From: Moniliella sp. 'wahieum'
Lineage: Eukaryota; Basidiomycota; Moniliellomycetes; Moniliellales; Moniliellaceae
Direction of reading: 5' to 3'
DNA: 64,000 nt
Assembly (NCBI GenBank): GCA_003971905.1
Contig: RSEE01000039.1
Span: forward strand, 124,001-188,000
Shown piece by piece: positions 11,108 to 22,998 of this stretch. The notes below the pieces were generated by a model. That model saw only the letters and a list, made by a program, of their open reading frames with translations, searched no databases and had not been told where the DNA came from. Numbering within the stretch: the stretch's first letter is position 1; every line of letters begins with the position of its first letter. The position numbers and the translations under genes are program-made.

Positions 11108-11202
11108 TTTGTTAAGGAGTCTTGTCTCTTGAATATGTAAAGCAAGCTTGCTTTGCTCGCCTTGCTTCACCTGTTTGTTATGGAGTCTCGTCTCTTGAAT
11201 CT
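11108..11202 (+). repeat. imperfect direct repeat in the RPL10 3' flank
   Basis: TTTGTTAAGGAGTCTTGTCT at 11108 recurs as TTTGTTATGGAGTCTCGTCT at 11174, each followed by CTTGAAT, with a 66-bp period. It lies within the likely 3' UTR or terminator region of RPL10. Confidence 0.6.
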
Positions 11203-12638
11203 AAAAACGTTGAGCGGGGCTTGCGCCCCTGTCTCTATTCCCCCCCCCCCTCTCCGCCTGCAATGCTGCATCTATAGAGTGAATGTAGCAGCTGAGTCGG
11301 AGGTCGAGTCCCCAGAACAGATAGCGCTGGCCCTTGTGGAATTGATGCAGGGAAAGCACGGTAAGGACGGGTGGCGACGAGCTATACTGCCCAGTGCTAT
11401 ACTGGCCATAAACCTCTTCACTATATTGTGGGCCCTACAGGTTTTGCAGTCTGTTTCGCCCGGCCTGTAGGGCGCTCATCGTTTGTCGGAACGACGGGGG
11501 CCCGGCCGCTCATGACGCACGAGCTCTCAAGTAAAACTATACATGCACAAAGGTTGCGACGTAGTCCAGAGGCTGTTTGCCGCAACATGGAGCTCAGAAG
11601 ACCGCCAGCCACATATGCATCCGCACTCCCTCCCCAGCGTCGACCTCACTGTCGCGTTGGTTTGACAGCAGTTTCGAAACAGCTTCCGTCCAGGAGCCGG
11701 AGGAGGCTAAGATGCCCGCGCTTATGTCGGACGTTGGGAGAAGGCACTGTCTCGTTTACTGCAACAGGCGATTGTGAGAAAACAACATGTGCCAAGAGTC
11801 GATCTCATCATATGCGTAGTTGTTTCCATCACCATGCCGGCTTGCTCATCTGTCGTTTGCGGACACTTCGCTCTTCGCCCCTAAATCCAATTATAGGATG
11901 TCAATCGCGTCATCCGCGTCATCAGATATAACCCTCTGCTTCTCGGGCGATTCGTTTACAAAGCATATCATGTAGCGCCAATGGGTAAGCATTACCGTGG
12001 TGGACCTGTGCGCCATGACTAAAAACCCAGGAGCACCGTGACTTTTTCGCTACCAAACCGCAGTGATGAAACATCCATTTATGAGTCTTCTGGATGACAC
12101 CCCTTTCGTCGCGGCAAGGCCAGAGGGGAAGATTGGGGGCGACTCCCTGCCCTCGCCTTGCGATATAAATCTCCGGGAGGGAAGCATGTATGTACAGGAA
12201 AAGTCTTCTCGCCCACAATGGAAGCCTAAGTGTGTAAAGTATGAGTCCATTGAACCGTATCCAAGTGACCCCTCGTTTGGTTACATTCTACGGCGGGAAT
12301 TGGGACGGAGTGCCATCGATTCACTCTCCTAAAACAGAGAAGAGAGTGACGAGAACGAAGTTGAAAAAGTCCACAGAAGAGGTGAGGGAGGTAATGAGGA
12401 GTTGGGACGTTGAGCTTCATTCGAGATGATGGTCGCTATGACTATTGGATCCACACCATGCAATTGCGATGCAAGAGAAAAAGGTGATACCATAGGAACT
12501 GAGGAACGAGTGCAAGCTAGGGTAGCTTGATGGAGATGGATTTGGTCCATGCTCGGTATGAGCTACTAGACGATGGGTCGAACTACGGAAAAGGCAGGAC
12601 CTAAAACGGGTAAAGCTGTAGCAAAACAGGTTTCGTAC
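11203..12638. other. intergenic, no supported gene
   Basis: About 1.4 kb of mixed-composition DNA. The longest open frame (11371-11931, +) has no conserved motif or plausible domain. No LTR ends or terminal repeats were found. Confidence 0.45.
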
Positions 12639-12733
12639 GCTTCAATGGGTTAGTGGTATACTACATCGTTGCCAGACTGGCCCCGTGCCTGTGAGACTTC
12701 GATGTGACAGGGGTTCGATTCCCCTTTGAAGCA
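12639..12733 (+). tRNA. tRNA-Gly(GCC) with a 24-nt intron
   Basis: The acceptor arms GCTTCAA (12639-12645) and TTGAAGC (12726-12732) pair perfectly, with discriminator A at 12733. The D arm GGTT-AGTGGTA follows TG. The anticodon stem CATCG (12664-12668 region) pairs with CGATG at 12700-12704. The anticodon GCC is at 12671-12673. The T arm is AGGGG-TTCGATT-CCCCT. The loop is interrupted after position 37 by about 24 nt (12675-12698). The intron contains CTGGCC, which can pair with the anticodon, as is usual for nuclear tRNA introns. The exact boundaries may shift by one base. Confidence 0.88.
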
Positions 12734-12735
12734 AC

Positions 12736-12743
12736 TTTTTTTT
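12736..12743 (+). terminator. RNA polymerase III oligo-T terminator
   Basis: A run of eight T begins three bases after the tRNA-Gly discriminator. This is the usual Pol III termination signal. Confidence 0.85.
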
Positions 12744-13980
12744 ATCCTGCGCACCACGAACCAACCGGGACCCCATCATCAAACGAATCAAGCCTTCTCC
12801 TGACGCTCCATTAGCTTCGGCCCGCTGACCCCCGTGGCTGAAGCACACTGACCCCCCGCCCCGGTCAAGGCCTCCATTCATCAACGCGAGGCACTTGCCA
12901 AGGGAGGGCATAGCAATCGTTGTACCCCTCCTCCCACCCGTGTATATTATCGGCAAGGTGGGCGTGCGCGGCCGAACCGGGGCTTTTGTCACGCGACTCA
13001 CAAGAGCCCCCTTGATAGGAGCGTGTGCACGCGTCGCACGCGTCGCACGGGGCCATGGGGGGTACGTGGGGTGCTGGACGAGCGACGGACGAAAACGCAG
13101 AGGCAAGGGTATCGCTCAATTGAGCGCTCAGGCTGAGCCCGCACCAAATCCATGCCAACCCTCTGCCGTGCTACTATACCGATTCAGGCGGTAACAGCTG
13201 AACCAAGGTCTACGTCTACAGCCTCACGCGCGCCATGCCTGCTCTGGCGTGTACGTCGTCCTACGCCCTGCGGGATACGGTTCCGTTTTCCGCTACTTTG
13301 CGCGCCGGCCAGGGCCCTGAACAAAGGGGGTTCCCTTTCCCTTTCCCTTTCCCTCCCATGTTGGCTGTGGCCTGCATGCATGGAGGCACGCCCCATGGCA
13401 GGGTACCGGGTACCTACCGACGCTCAGGCGAGGCGGAACAATGAGCCATCCGGTTAACCAGCACCGCCGGCAGCGCCCAAATCAAGCGGGAAACGGTCCA
13501 GGAGAGAGCCCGGGGGAAGAACAGGAATAATACGACAAGTCTTATCACAAGAAACGGGGGAGAGGAAGAGGAAGTAAGTAGGAGCACAACACCGAAGCCT
13601 CGTGCCCAAGAGGAGCCGAGATGAGAACGGGGGGGGGGGGGCGAGAACAAGGAGAAGGGGAAGGGGAGGGGGAGGGGATTCCACCATTCCACCATTCCAC
13701 CATTCCACATATTTGGTTACGGGATCAGATTTGCAGCCCCCAGGCGTAAGGTAAGATGGGGGGAGGGGACACTGGTCATCGATCATCCAGTGCGACGGAC
13801 AGCAGGCAACCTAGTCTTGCCATCAAGGGGGACTGGAGTACACCGTGGCGCCGGCGCGGTAGGCGCATCCGCGGCGGCGTCCATGCTACGCGTCGTGGCC
13901 TAGGGCGAGGCAGTGAAAGCAGGGGGAGGAACGGCGGGGGAAGTGGCCTTGCGCGCCGAGGGAGGGGTAGTGGTAGCTGA
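12744..13980. other. intergenic, low-complexity tracts
   Basis: No supported gene. The stretch contains CTTTCC reiterations near 13330-13355, a 12-G run near 13630, GAAGGGGAAGGGGAGGGGGA and a triplicated CCATTCCA unit near 13681-13707. Open frames here show Arg/Pro/Ser bias only. Confidence 0.5.
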
Positions 13981-14974
13981 TCACGCGGACGCTGATGCTG
14001 GCGATGATGCTGCCGCTGGCGCTGGGGCCGTGGCAGCGGGCGGGGCTGAAGGTTTGGCCGGTGTGCCCGCAGGCACAGCCATGTCAAAGGGCAGCACGAC
14101 GTTTGTGTACCGGGCGAGGGAGGTCGCGTGTGGTGAGGTACGTTTTGCGGAGCGGGTCTGGGCAGCGGGAGTCGCGGCTGAGCGTGTCGAGGTAGGGCTT
14201 GGACGCGGCCAAAGGCTTGGCGGGTGAAGGAGCTCATGACGAAGCGCAAGCGTAAAAAGTGGGCAAAGACCAAAGGTGCAAAGAGCGAGTTGGCGCCCAG
14301 GGCCACACCGAAGAGCAGACGGACAAAGATGAGTACTTCGGCATAGGCCACAACGCACATGGCTAGGTCGTAGTAGTAGTTCTTGACCCAGTTCTGGATC
14401 AGCGTCTGTGCCTTCTTGGAGTACGAGGCGGCGGTGCCAGCAGGCGTGCCCTGGATCGGGGGTGGGAACGCGAGGGATGAGGGTGGTGCGGATAAAGGTG
14501 AGCCGTGGAAGAGGGAGAAGACGACAAAGGAAGAAGCGTGATGGGGACAGGGCGCGTCTGCCACAGCCAGTAGAGCGACAGGACGGGTACTGTACGTTCT
14601 CATCCAAAAGGATGCGGTGCAGGCTGGCCTTGGACATCTGCGGACGCCCAAAGGACTTGTACACCACAATCCCATAGCTAACCAGCGCGCCGAGGTAGGC
14701 GGCAGTGTACGAGTAGACCGGCACCGTGTGCGTCCAGAAGAAAACGGACGACTTGAGCGCCCAGACGCCGTAGAAGAGCGTCAGGACGTGGCCTGCGGCC
14801 CAGACGAGGTGCGGGGCGCTGGCAGTGGGGCGGGACTAGGGCATGGGGGTCAGGGCCTGCGGAGAAGGCGTCTGGGGGGGGCACGCACCATCGCGACGGT
14901 TGGAGGCGCAGAGCGACCGACTGCGACGCTCGTCTGAGCGCAGCGTGTCCTGCGCCGCGCATGCCGTAATCCAC
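13981..14974 (-). CDS. Pom33/Per33 (TMEM33-family) nuclear pore/ER membrane protein
   Basis: Conserved TMEM33 features appear in order on the minus strand. LTLFYGVWALKSSVFFWTH is followed by VYSYTAAYLGALVSYGIVVY, then KSFGRPQMSKASLHRILLDE and NVQY. In another frame come the later segments WVKNYYYDLAMCVVAYAEVL, IFVRLLFGVALGANSLFAPL and VFAHFLRLRFVMSSFTRQAF. The family spans the ER and nuclear envelope; yeast Pom33/Per33 contribute to nuclear pore distribution. The tail is Ala/Pro-rich and ends ASSPASASA with a stop at 13981. A GTGCGT donor near 14890 and a CTAG acceptor near 14835 suggest a first intron, so the true start is uncertain. At least two further frame changes interrupt the middle. 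Confidence 0.8.
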
Positions 14975-15135
14975 GCTGCCCGGGGGTACGTCATGTGACC
15001 CAGGCAGGCAGTAGGGTCACCCATCCTGCACATCACGCCTCCTGCCTCCCGAGGAGGGCCACCTCGGCAGGATGCAATTTGAAACTTGCCATCCCCTCTT
15101 GTGCTTCCGGCCCACCACCCCCCCGCCACCGAGCC

Positions 15136-16523
15136 ATGGACGATCTCCCCGACGACGCGCCGGCCGGTCTCACCGCGGCAAGGAGCCCGAAACCAAGGAG
15201 CCGTTCTACGATGCCGAGCCCGACGAGGATCTGGATGTAAGTGGTGCGCAGAACCAGCTGTGGCTCGTCAAGGTGCCCAAGTTCCTGTTCGATGCCTGGT
15301 CCCAGGTCGAGCAGGCGGGCAGCCGTTGGGCACGGTGCGGCTGTACGACCCCGAGCCCGGGTCTACCAAGACGGAGATGGAGCTCATCTTGCCGCCTGCG
15401 CCAGGGCCTGCGGTACCGCTACCGCCATCGGCTTTTGCGCTGGACCCCACCCTGGCCCATTTGCCCCGCGCCTATAACCTTCGCCTCACCGACCAACACA
15501 AACCGGCAGCCGCAACATCTTTGCCTTCAAGGAGAAGCGGCCGGACGAGGATGTGGCGGCAGAGAAAGAACGAAGGGCGCGCAAGGCACGGCGCAAGGCG
15601 GATGGCAAGGAGGTGGACTCGGGGTCGAACTCGGACGAGTCGGGGAGGAGTCGGAGGATGAAGACGTGCTTCCTCTCCAAGGCGCAGACTCGGCAGCTGT
15701 GCCAGGCAAAAAGCGCAAGAAGAACTCCAAATTCAGGCGTATGTCCTATGTCCCCCCCTCTCACTGCGGGCCGAAGCTAACGATGCGCAGGCCATACGGC
15801 AATTGTCGGCAAGGTGGCGACGAAGGCGGTGGCACGCGGGTCCCATCGACTCTTGCGAGCACCCTGCCCGAGCGGGAGCAAGCTCTCGGGCCGACTCGCG
15901 GAAGAGAAGAGGTTGGATGAGTACCGACGCATGATGAAGCTGCGTCAGTCGCAAGCGATGCAGCCGAAGCGCAAGATGATTATGATGGACGATGTTGACT
16001 CGGGGCTGGAGAGCCGGATCACGTGGGGGCACACCAGCAAGCTGGCTTTTCGGTATGTGGACTTTTTCTTGTTTCGTTTATTGGTTTGCGGTTCGAGGCA
16101 GGCAGGGCGGGTTGCTGACGGGGATGAGCAGACGGGCAAGATCATCAAGCAGGGCAAGGGCGTGGAGAAGTTTGCTCGGATGCCGCGTACGGATCTGCTG
16201 CAGCAGCTGTTTGCGCTGTTTGAAAAGTACAAGTACTACCAGTTCCAGACGCTGCGGCAGCAGACGGAGCAGCCCGAGCCGTACTGCGCGAGGTGCTGTC
16301 GTCGATTGCGCAGATGGAGCGCAAGGGCACGTATGCGGGCTACTGGGCGCTGCGGCCCGAGTACAGTGCCAGCAAGGCGTCGCACCAGCAGGAGCGGGAC
16401 CGTGCGCTGGCGCTGCAGCGCGAGAAGCAGCTGCAGGACAAGGGCGGCGCGTCGGAGGAGGAGGAGGAGGAGGAGGAGGACGAGAACGGGGAGGAGGATG
16501 ACTCGGGGGAGGAGATCATGTAG
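15136..16523 (+). CDS. TFG2: transcription initiation factor TFIIF subunit beta
   Basis: The product is the small TFIIF subunit (RAP30/Tfg2), which with Tfg1 brings RNA polymerase II to the promoter. The start MDDLPDDAPAG is followed, in a second frame, by FYDAEPDEDLDVSGAQNQLW and LVKVPKFLFDAWSQVE, the N-terminal dimerization region. Next come GTVRLYDPEPG and MELILPPAP. A charged, poorly conserved linker follows, then TAIVGKVATKAVARG. The C-terminal winged helix appears as FARMPRTDLLQQLFALFEKY, YYQFQTLRQQTEQPE, then QMERKGTYAGYWALRPEY. The protein ends in an acidic Glu run and EEIM before TAG. Introns are likely near 15740-15790 and at about 16054-16132 (GTATGT...GAGCAG). Several frame changes look like indels. 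Confidence 0.92.
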
Positions 16524-16803
16524 AAGCACCGACGAATGCGCAAGGTTATTGAGATGGAGCCACGTGATAGGAGCTACGCAGTGAGGTTAATCGGGGGCAC
16601 GTGGGAGTTGAATGTTGCAAGGGGGAGGGGATGTTGTTGGGGGGTCACGTGCCAGAACAAGCTGCACCTCGTCGGGCGAAGGCGGCTGGGATGGCGTTAG
16701 CAGGTAGTCCACGCGGCGCGTACCTCTTACTCTGCTCTCTCTGCTCTAACTACTCCCCCCCTGGCCCTCCTGCCCTGCCCTGCCCTGCCCGCTGTGGGCT
16801 GCG

Positions 16804-19290
16804 ATGCCTGCCCCGCCGCCGCCCAGCCCGCTGCCGCCGCCCTTCTCCCGCCCGGGCCTCGGCACCGTCCGCCGCCTGCCCATCGCCGACTCCTCCGCGC
16901 ACGCCCTCGGTCCTCGCCGCGCCCGCTCCCCGTCGCCCTCGCCTCTTAGCCCTCGCCCTCGCCCTCCCCGTCCCCATCCCATCCCCGCCCCCACGCTCCC
17001 CCGCCTCAGCGACATCGACGCCGACTCGGCCTCCAGCGGCGCCCCGCCCGCCCCCCCCGCCCCGCGCCCCACCCGCGCCCCCATCCCGCCCGCCTTCCGG
17101 CCCCACAGCCCCCATGTGCTCCTGCGCCCCGCCTGCTCGCGTCGCCCTCCCCGCGCCCTCCCCCTCCCCGCCGCCCTCCCCCTACCCATCCATCCCCTAG
17201 TCCCCCTCCAACGACGAACAAGGCTCCACCCTCAGCTGGGCAGCATGGCCAGCCGCCTCGGCCTTGGCCCCGACGGCGATCGGTCTGCGCTCGACCCCTT
17301 GCCGCCGACGTGTCCCGCGCTGATGTCTCCATCGCCGACATGTCTCCCCCGTTGGCATGCGCAACGGCTCGTTTGCCATCGCCACCTCCTCCCCGCGCCC
17401 ACGAACCAGGACATCGTCCTCGCACTTTTTCCCCGTGCAGGACCCCTCCTCCCGCCTACCCCAACGTCCCACCGCATGGGCAAGAGCCCCCGTCCGCCAC
17501 GCGAATTTGTCGACTTGATGTCCGACGCTCGGGGTCCGATGTGGACGACGAGGGCGGGAGTGTGTTGCGCGCTCCCTCATCCGATCTGGGCAGGGCGGGC
17601 GACGCCTTGTCTTTGTCCTCCGCTTCCATTCGACCTGCACTGCACGCGGGCGGAAAGCCACCCACCTAGCTCGCCCTATCGCCCTAGTACCTCGACCCGT
17701 TCGCCCTCGCAAGCCTCGCGCGTCAAATGGATCTTCGTACCGCGTCCCACCAGCCCACTCGCTCTCCCTTGCGCGACGGCGTGTCCCTTACCGCTCTTCC
17801 TCCGCGTACACGACCACGGGACGCTCCTCATGCACCCTACTCTTCCCCCCTCCCGCGCCACTCGGACGAAGGCGGTAGCCGTCTGCCTGAGCGGAGGAGG
17901 GAGGAGCCTCCTCCGCCCCGGCCCAGTGTCGCTGAAATTGCCACGCGTCTACCTCCGCTGCGGACCCACGATCGAACAGCCTCGCTCAGTACCCTGCCCC
18001 ATCGTCCGCTGCGAGCCAGTACGGCGATGAGCCACGCGACACATGCTTCCCTCGCCTCCTTCACCCACTCTCCCACTCGCACACGCACCTCTACCCATAC
18101 CAGCGGGTACGACTCGCTCGTGGACCGTACGCGACGCATTTCGTTTGTCGAGCCCCGCGAGAGGGGCTCCAGCGGGAACGAGAACGAGAACGCGAAGTGC
18201 GCACCGCGTCGCGCCTCAGCTCCAGTCTGCTTCGGCCGGACCGACGCAGTCTCCCCCTCGACTGGTACCCCCGCCCAGCCCGATGCACCACGACTGGCCT
18301 CGTATCCGCTCGCTTACCACGCCCACGCCCACCCCTTGCCTGCCTGCCTCTGCCTCTGCCTCGCAAAGGGCGGGCAAGGCAACGCATCTGCGCAACCTGG
18401 AGCAAGTGGCAGCACGGGTGCCCGAGCTGTATGCCGACGAGGTGGCTCAGCCGTTTGTGGACTTGGCGCAGAACGTGGCAGAGATGAACGTATCGTTGCA
18501 GATGCTGTTGCAGTTGGCGATCGAGGCGCAGGTCGATTCCTCCCTCCAAGTGGGCGAGGATGGGGGAGACGATGGTGGACCGGCTGGCGTCCGTCGTGCG
18601 TGGTAGCGATGACCAAGCGCGCACACTTACGTGCGCTTTGCATGCGCTTGTCGAGGACAAGGACAGGAACCTCAACCCGAACCCGAACCACACTATGGAC
18701 ATGGGCAAAGAACTCCCAAGGAACACCAGCACACCTCTGGTCTAGGCTTGGGCCTGGGCCTATCGCGCACGCCCAGTTCCATGTCCATATCGACCATTGG
18801 CGCTCACAGTGGCCGTTCCACCGCGCGGGCCAGTAGCAGTCTCTCGTTTGCCCCGCGCTGGCCCGCGTTTGAGCCAGCTCAGTACGCTCCCGCCTGCCCT
18901 GCGGCACGGGGAGTACGTGTCCTCCCCTGGCCCTGTGGAGCGGCACGTGCGCGCGGGCAGCGGGAGCCACACGGCCGTGCTGGACGCAGATCGGGCTTGG
19001 CACTACAAGAAAGGCATGTGCGCTCGGTTTCGGAGATGCCGCCCCCCGGGCAGAGGATACAGTTCAGCTTCCCTCTCCCTCCGCCCGCTGCGCCCATCCA
19101 CACCCGCCTCGCCCGACCCCGCCTCGCCCCGGTCCGAGTGGCGCATGCGCGTGCAAGCTCGCCGCGCCGCCGCGGCGGGGGGGGGGTCGCGAGGCCGAGC
19201 TCGGGGCTGGACCTGGGGCTGGGACGGAGGATGGGCGTGGGTACGGGTACGGGTATGGGCCTGGAACGAACGCAGCTCGGCCAGTGAGTG
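16804..19290 (+). CDS. Ser/Pro-rich protein with a C-terminal helical segment
   Basis: The region reads as a long low-complexity Pro/Ser/Arg/Ala protein over several frames. Plausible stretches include SDIDADSASSGAPPAPPAPR, SYDSLVDRTRRISF-like sequence near 18110-18150, and RRISFVEPRERGSS. Near 18370-18740 there is a convincing helical segment: LRNLEQVAARVPELYADEVA, QPFVDLAQNVAEMNVSLQML, LQLAIEAQVDSSL, then MVDRLASVVRGSDDQARTLT. More Ser-rich sequence runs to about 19290 (ERTQLGQ, stop). I do not recognise the family. It may be a regulatory or scaffold protein that is mostly disordered. Much of the 5' half could also be untranslated, because GC-rich DNA gives open frames by chance. Confidence 0.4.
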
Positions 19291-19736
19291 CGTCGCCGGT
19301 GGGATCGACGAGCTGGGACGCGGACTTGTCGGCGCACTCGGGCGACGGACGCGTGTCGCGGACGATGCTGCGGCGCGCGCGGGAGGCGACGGCCGGCACG
19401 GCGCTTGCCTTGCGCTGCGCGCACACGGCAGCAGCACGCCCCAGTAGCCGCACGGGGGGCTCAGCTCGGCTAGGCACCATCTCTTGATCTCTTGGTCGGC
19501 GGCGTAGTATATGTTTTTGCACGTTAATCGATCATCGACATGTTCCTGTCGTAACAATAGCACGCACACAGATACCAGTCAGGTGACCCACACATGATGC
19601 ATGACATAAGCCAGCAGCCCCACATGCGCCGGTCCAAGCAGCCGCGCCGCACGCACCATCCCCGCTCTCTGCCCGCCCCATCGCCCCCATCCCCCCATCG
19701 CCCCCATCGCCCCACCACACACCACCGCCACCGCCC
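19291..19736. other. intergenic
   Basis: No gene supported. A C-rich tract CCCCCATCGCCCCCATC near 19680-19720 lies directly before the BTB gene start and probably belongs to its promoter or leader. Confidence 0.45.
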
Positions 19737-22700
19737 ATGGCGTCCCTGCGTAGCCGCGCCAGTGCCGAGAGCGACATGGACGCCGCTTGGGCGCCGCCGC
19801 GCCGCCGGGACCGCCCCCCTGTCCACCCTGCCGCCCCACGCCCACGCCCCCGCCCTCCCCCGCCTCGACCCGCCAGCGGCAGCGCACCCACCTCGCCGCC
19901 CTCGCGCTCCACCAGCACATCAGCCGTGCTCTCCGCCCCGGCGTGGGCATCTGCTGCGACGTGTCGGTGGCTGCGTTTGGGCGTGTGTACCGCGTGCACA
20001 AGCTCATCCTCGTCCAGGCCGCCTTCTTCCACGCGCGCTTTGCCCGTGCGCCGGGCGAGGCACACGGCAGCCTGTCTTGTCCGCTCCTCCTCCCCTTGCC
20101 CGACCCCAACATGTCGCGCCCGGCGTTCGAGTACTGTCTGGCCACGCTCTATAGCGCGCCTCCGCCACTGCAGCTGCCCGTGTGGGCCAATCCGCGCGCC
20201 GACGCGCCTCTCAGCCGGCCTTCCCTACCCGCCGGCGCCCGCGCGCATGCCCCCCCACACACAGGCTGCCACCCCGCGCTTCCTCCTCTCCCTCATCGCC
20301 ACCAGCACCTACCTTGGTCTGCCCAGCGTCACCTCCCTCGCCTTCACCCTGCTCTGCGCCAGCATTACCCCCTATACCGTCGCCACCTACCTCGCTTCGC
20401 TGCTGGCCTGGGCATCGTGCCTGCCACCTCGCTCCTGCCTGACGCCCCGCGGCCGCTGGATGAGCTCCTCGAGCCCCTGGTTGGTTGGAGCTCCCTCTCT
20501 ACCGCTTCCCCTCCCCCTCGGCCGCAGCAGATCCAACGCCCGCCACTCCGCCCTCGACGTCGGCCGGCGCCCACTCTGGCCCCCATCCCCTTCCCAATCG
20601 CCTCTCCCCTTCCTCCCCGCCCCCGCCACCGCCCCTGCCACAGCTACTGCTTCCACCGCCGTCCCCACCCCTAGTCCCTCGCCGCCGCCCGAGCCGACGC
20701 TCGACGATCCACCTTCCCGACCCCTTGTATTTTAGGGCTGTCGTGCCGCAAGATTGGCCAGGCAGCCGTGTGCTGGCTCTGTCGCTGGGGCAGTGAGGTG
20801 CTAGAATGGGAGATGCACTTACCGCCCGGCCGTGGCCGACACGACGACGGCGACGAGAGCGGCGGCTACGACGGTTACGACGGCTACCACGCAACTGGGA
20901 CGGCTACGACGCGGACCGCAACGCCCATGCCCAGTATGACTCCCATCCTGCCTTCGCCCTTGCCTTTGCCTTCGCCCTTGCACGCGCCGGCGCACTTACC
21001 GCCGTTGAGCACACCGCAGGGCCCCTTCCTCTCTCCCCGCGCTTCTTCGCCCGTCACGCTCGACGACCCAGGGTCTTCTGACGAGGAGGGGGCGACCCAG
21101 GCGTCGCTGCTGCGCCGCTCGCGGCCCGATTCCGGCGGGTCGGGATCGGGCGAGGGAGGGCTGGACTAGCGGGCCGTGCGACTCCGACGTTCATCTCCCC
21201 CGTGGCGTCTGTTACGTTGGAGCGTGAGCTTGAGCCGGACCCTGAGCCTGTGCGCGCGGCGTCCGATCCCCCCGGGGCGGTGGAACCCCCGCCGCCTGTC
21301 CCGGTTGTGTGGGCGTACGATCCCCAGTTGGGCTTGCCCTCCGCCACGGTTCGCACTCTCATCTCGTCCGACTCGTTCTTTACCTTGACCGAATGGACTC
21401 GGTACAAATTTGCCCGCCAGGTGGTCGAGTTTCGAAGGGCCAAGAAGGCTCACTGGCTCTCCACCGGCGGAAGGGATGCGCAGCCCAACCCCCCCGCCCA
21501 CCGGACCAGACGGGCAAAAGTACTGTAGGACAGGAGCAACTAAAGATCACAATCACGATCAAGACCCAGATCAAAGCCAAGATCAAGACCAAAGCCACGA
21601 CCAAGACCGAGACCAAACCCAAACCCAAACCCAAAACCAAGACCAAGACGAGATGAGAGGGAGTACCGTGACTTGTTTGCTACGGGGATCTACTATACCC
21701 ACATGAGCTTGACGAGCTGAGCAGTATGGCCGATGACGTATCGCCTACCTCGCGCGAGCTCTACACGCCCGGGGACGTGCTGCAGCGTGGGCTGTGGTCG
21801 GGATGGAGCTGCGAACGCGGATCGAGTCGTGTGCGCGACCAAGAGCGGGGACGGGGACGCAAAAGAATTGAACTTGGCAGTCACATTGGGTTCGTTCCGA
21901 CCCGCCCGCGCCAATTCAGAAGAAGCGTTTTGCCCCCTCTTTCACCCGCTTCGTCGTCGCGTGGCCTGCCCGCCTCGCCCAGCGCGCTCTCCCACCGCAC
22001 GCGCGCGCGCAAACGTTTCTTCCGCGTCCGGAGGACGAGACAGTCAAGTTGGGCGACAACTGAGCAGCTTGGTCAGCTCGTCCCAGACCATCCGGGACCA
22101 CCTGTCGCAGTCCAAAGTGGAGATGGAGGAGGTGGTGGCGGATGCGTATGCGGATGCAGAGGCGGATGCGGAGGCGGATGCGTCGTCGACGCGCCGCAAC
22201 GGCAACGGGCTTGGCAGCGTTACGCGACTTGCACGCTTTGCCGCTCCCCCAGGGCGCGCGGGGACGCGGCGTCGGTGCACAAGTCGTTTGGCGTTGCGGG
22301 CGCGCGCGGCGCGTGGGGAGGAGCTGGAGGCGTGGGCGGAGCAAGCGTGGGCCGGGGCTGGGGCTGGGGCCGGGGCTGGGCAGACGAGTGTGCCGCGGTC
22401 GTTGGACAGCTGTGGGTGCCATTTGAACCCATGCGGATCGGGGTGGACTTTTGGGGCGTGGACAAGCTACAAGATCGCAGTCGACTCTATTCGCCCACGT
22501 GGTTCTATGCTGGCAGTCGTGGAACTGTATGTGGTCACGACGCCAAACCGAAAGGACCCAGTTGGCATTTACCTCCAACGCCACAATCCCAGCGACAGTA
22601 TCCCGCCGGCGTCTGCGCCGCCCGAGCAGGGCGACAAGGACAAGCCGCGGCTGCGCGCGCCAGCGCTGGACCAACGTTGAGCGAAACTTTGCACCCTCGC

Positions 22701-22998
22701 ACCCTCGCTACCGCTGGGCGAAGGGCTGAACTGGACCACGCCCCCGCGCCCGCTATGCCCTTTACCGATTCACGCAAGGCCATCCGTGCCTTTTTCGCCA
22801 TCCACTGCCCGTCGCCCTTGGGCAACGCCTTGAGACCCGCTTCAGCTCGGGTCCGGACCTGTTTACCCTCTCCCAGTCTGGGGGTGGAAATCCTCCTCGT
22901 TGCTCGGCACACTCAACCTCCCCACCGGTCGCTTGGATGACGCGACACTCGAATGGGCCACCCGGTTCCGCTGTATCTGCACCCTTGGCCTCGTCTAG
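19737..22998 (+). CDS. large fungal BTB/POZ-domain protein
   Basis: The start MASLRSRASAESDMDAAW leads into a BTB domain: HQHISRALRPGVGICCDVSV, then AAFGRVYRVHKLILVQAAFF, and DPNMSRPAFEYCLATLYSAP. A helical extension follows (FLLSLIATSTYLGLPSVTSL, ASITPYTVATYLASLL), as in fungal BTB proteins with the ITPYTV motif. The C-terminal part carries LFATGIYYTHMS, then DDVSPTSRELYTPGDVLQRG, AIRAFFAIHCPSPLGNAL and finally GWKSSSLLGTLNLPTGRLDD, ending ICTLGLV at TAG 22996-22998. These blocks belong to one conserved family of about 900-1000 residues whose function I cannot name. BTB domains dimerize and often recruit Cul3. A Gln/Asp-coding minisatellite lies at 21535-21655. Frame changes are numerous (more than eight), many in short G or C runs. 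Confidence 0.75.
21535..21655 (+). repeat. AAGACC-like minisatellite inside the BTB gene
   Basis: Irregular reiterations of CAAGACC, CAAAGCC and CAAACC encode an Asp/Gln/His/Thr-rich stretch (DQDPDQSQDQDQSHDQDRDQ in one frame). It falls between two conserved blocks of the protein, so it is probably a variable-length linker. Confidence 0.7.

Noticed and set aside
16746-17189. Gly/Arg-rich minus-strand open frames
   Set aside because: Reverse complement of a Pro/Ala/Ser-rich GC tract. No conserved pattern.
21726-22940. Single plus-strand frame of 404 codons as a separate gene
   Set aside because: Conserved BTB-protein blocks lie in other frames across the same stretch. This frame is a mosaic of true and shadow sequence.
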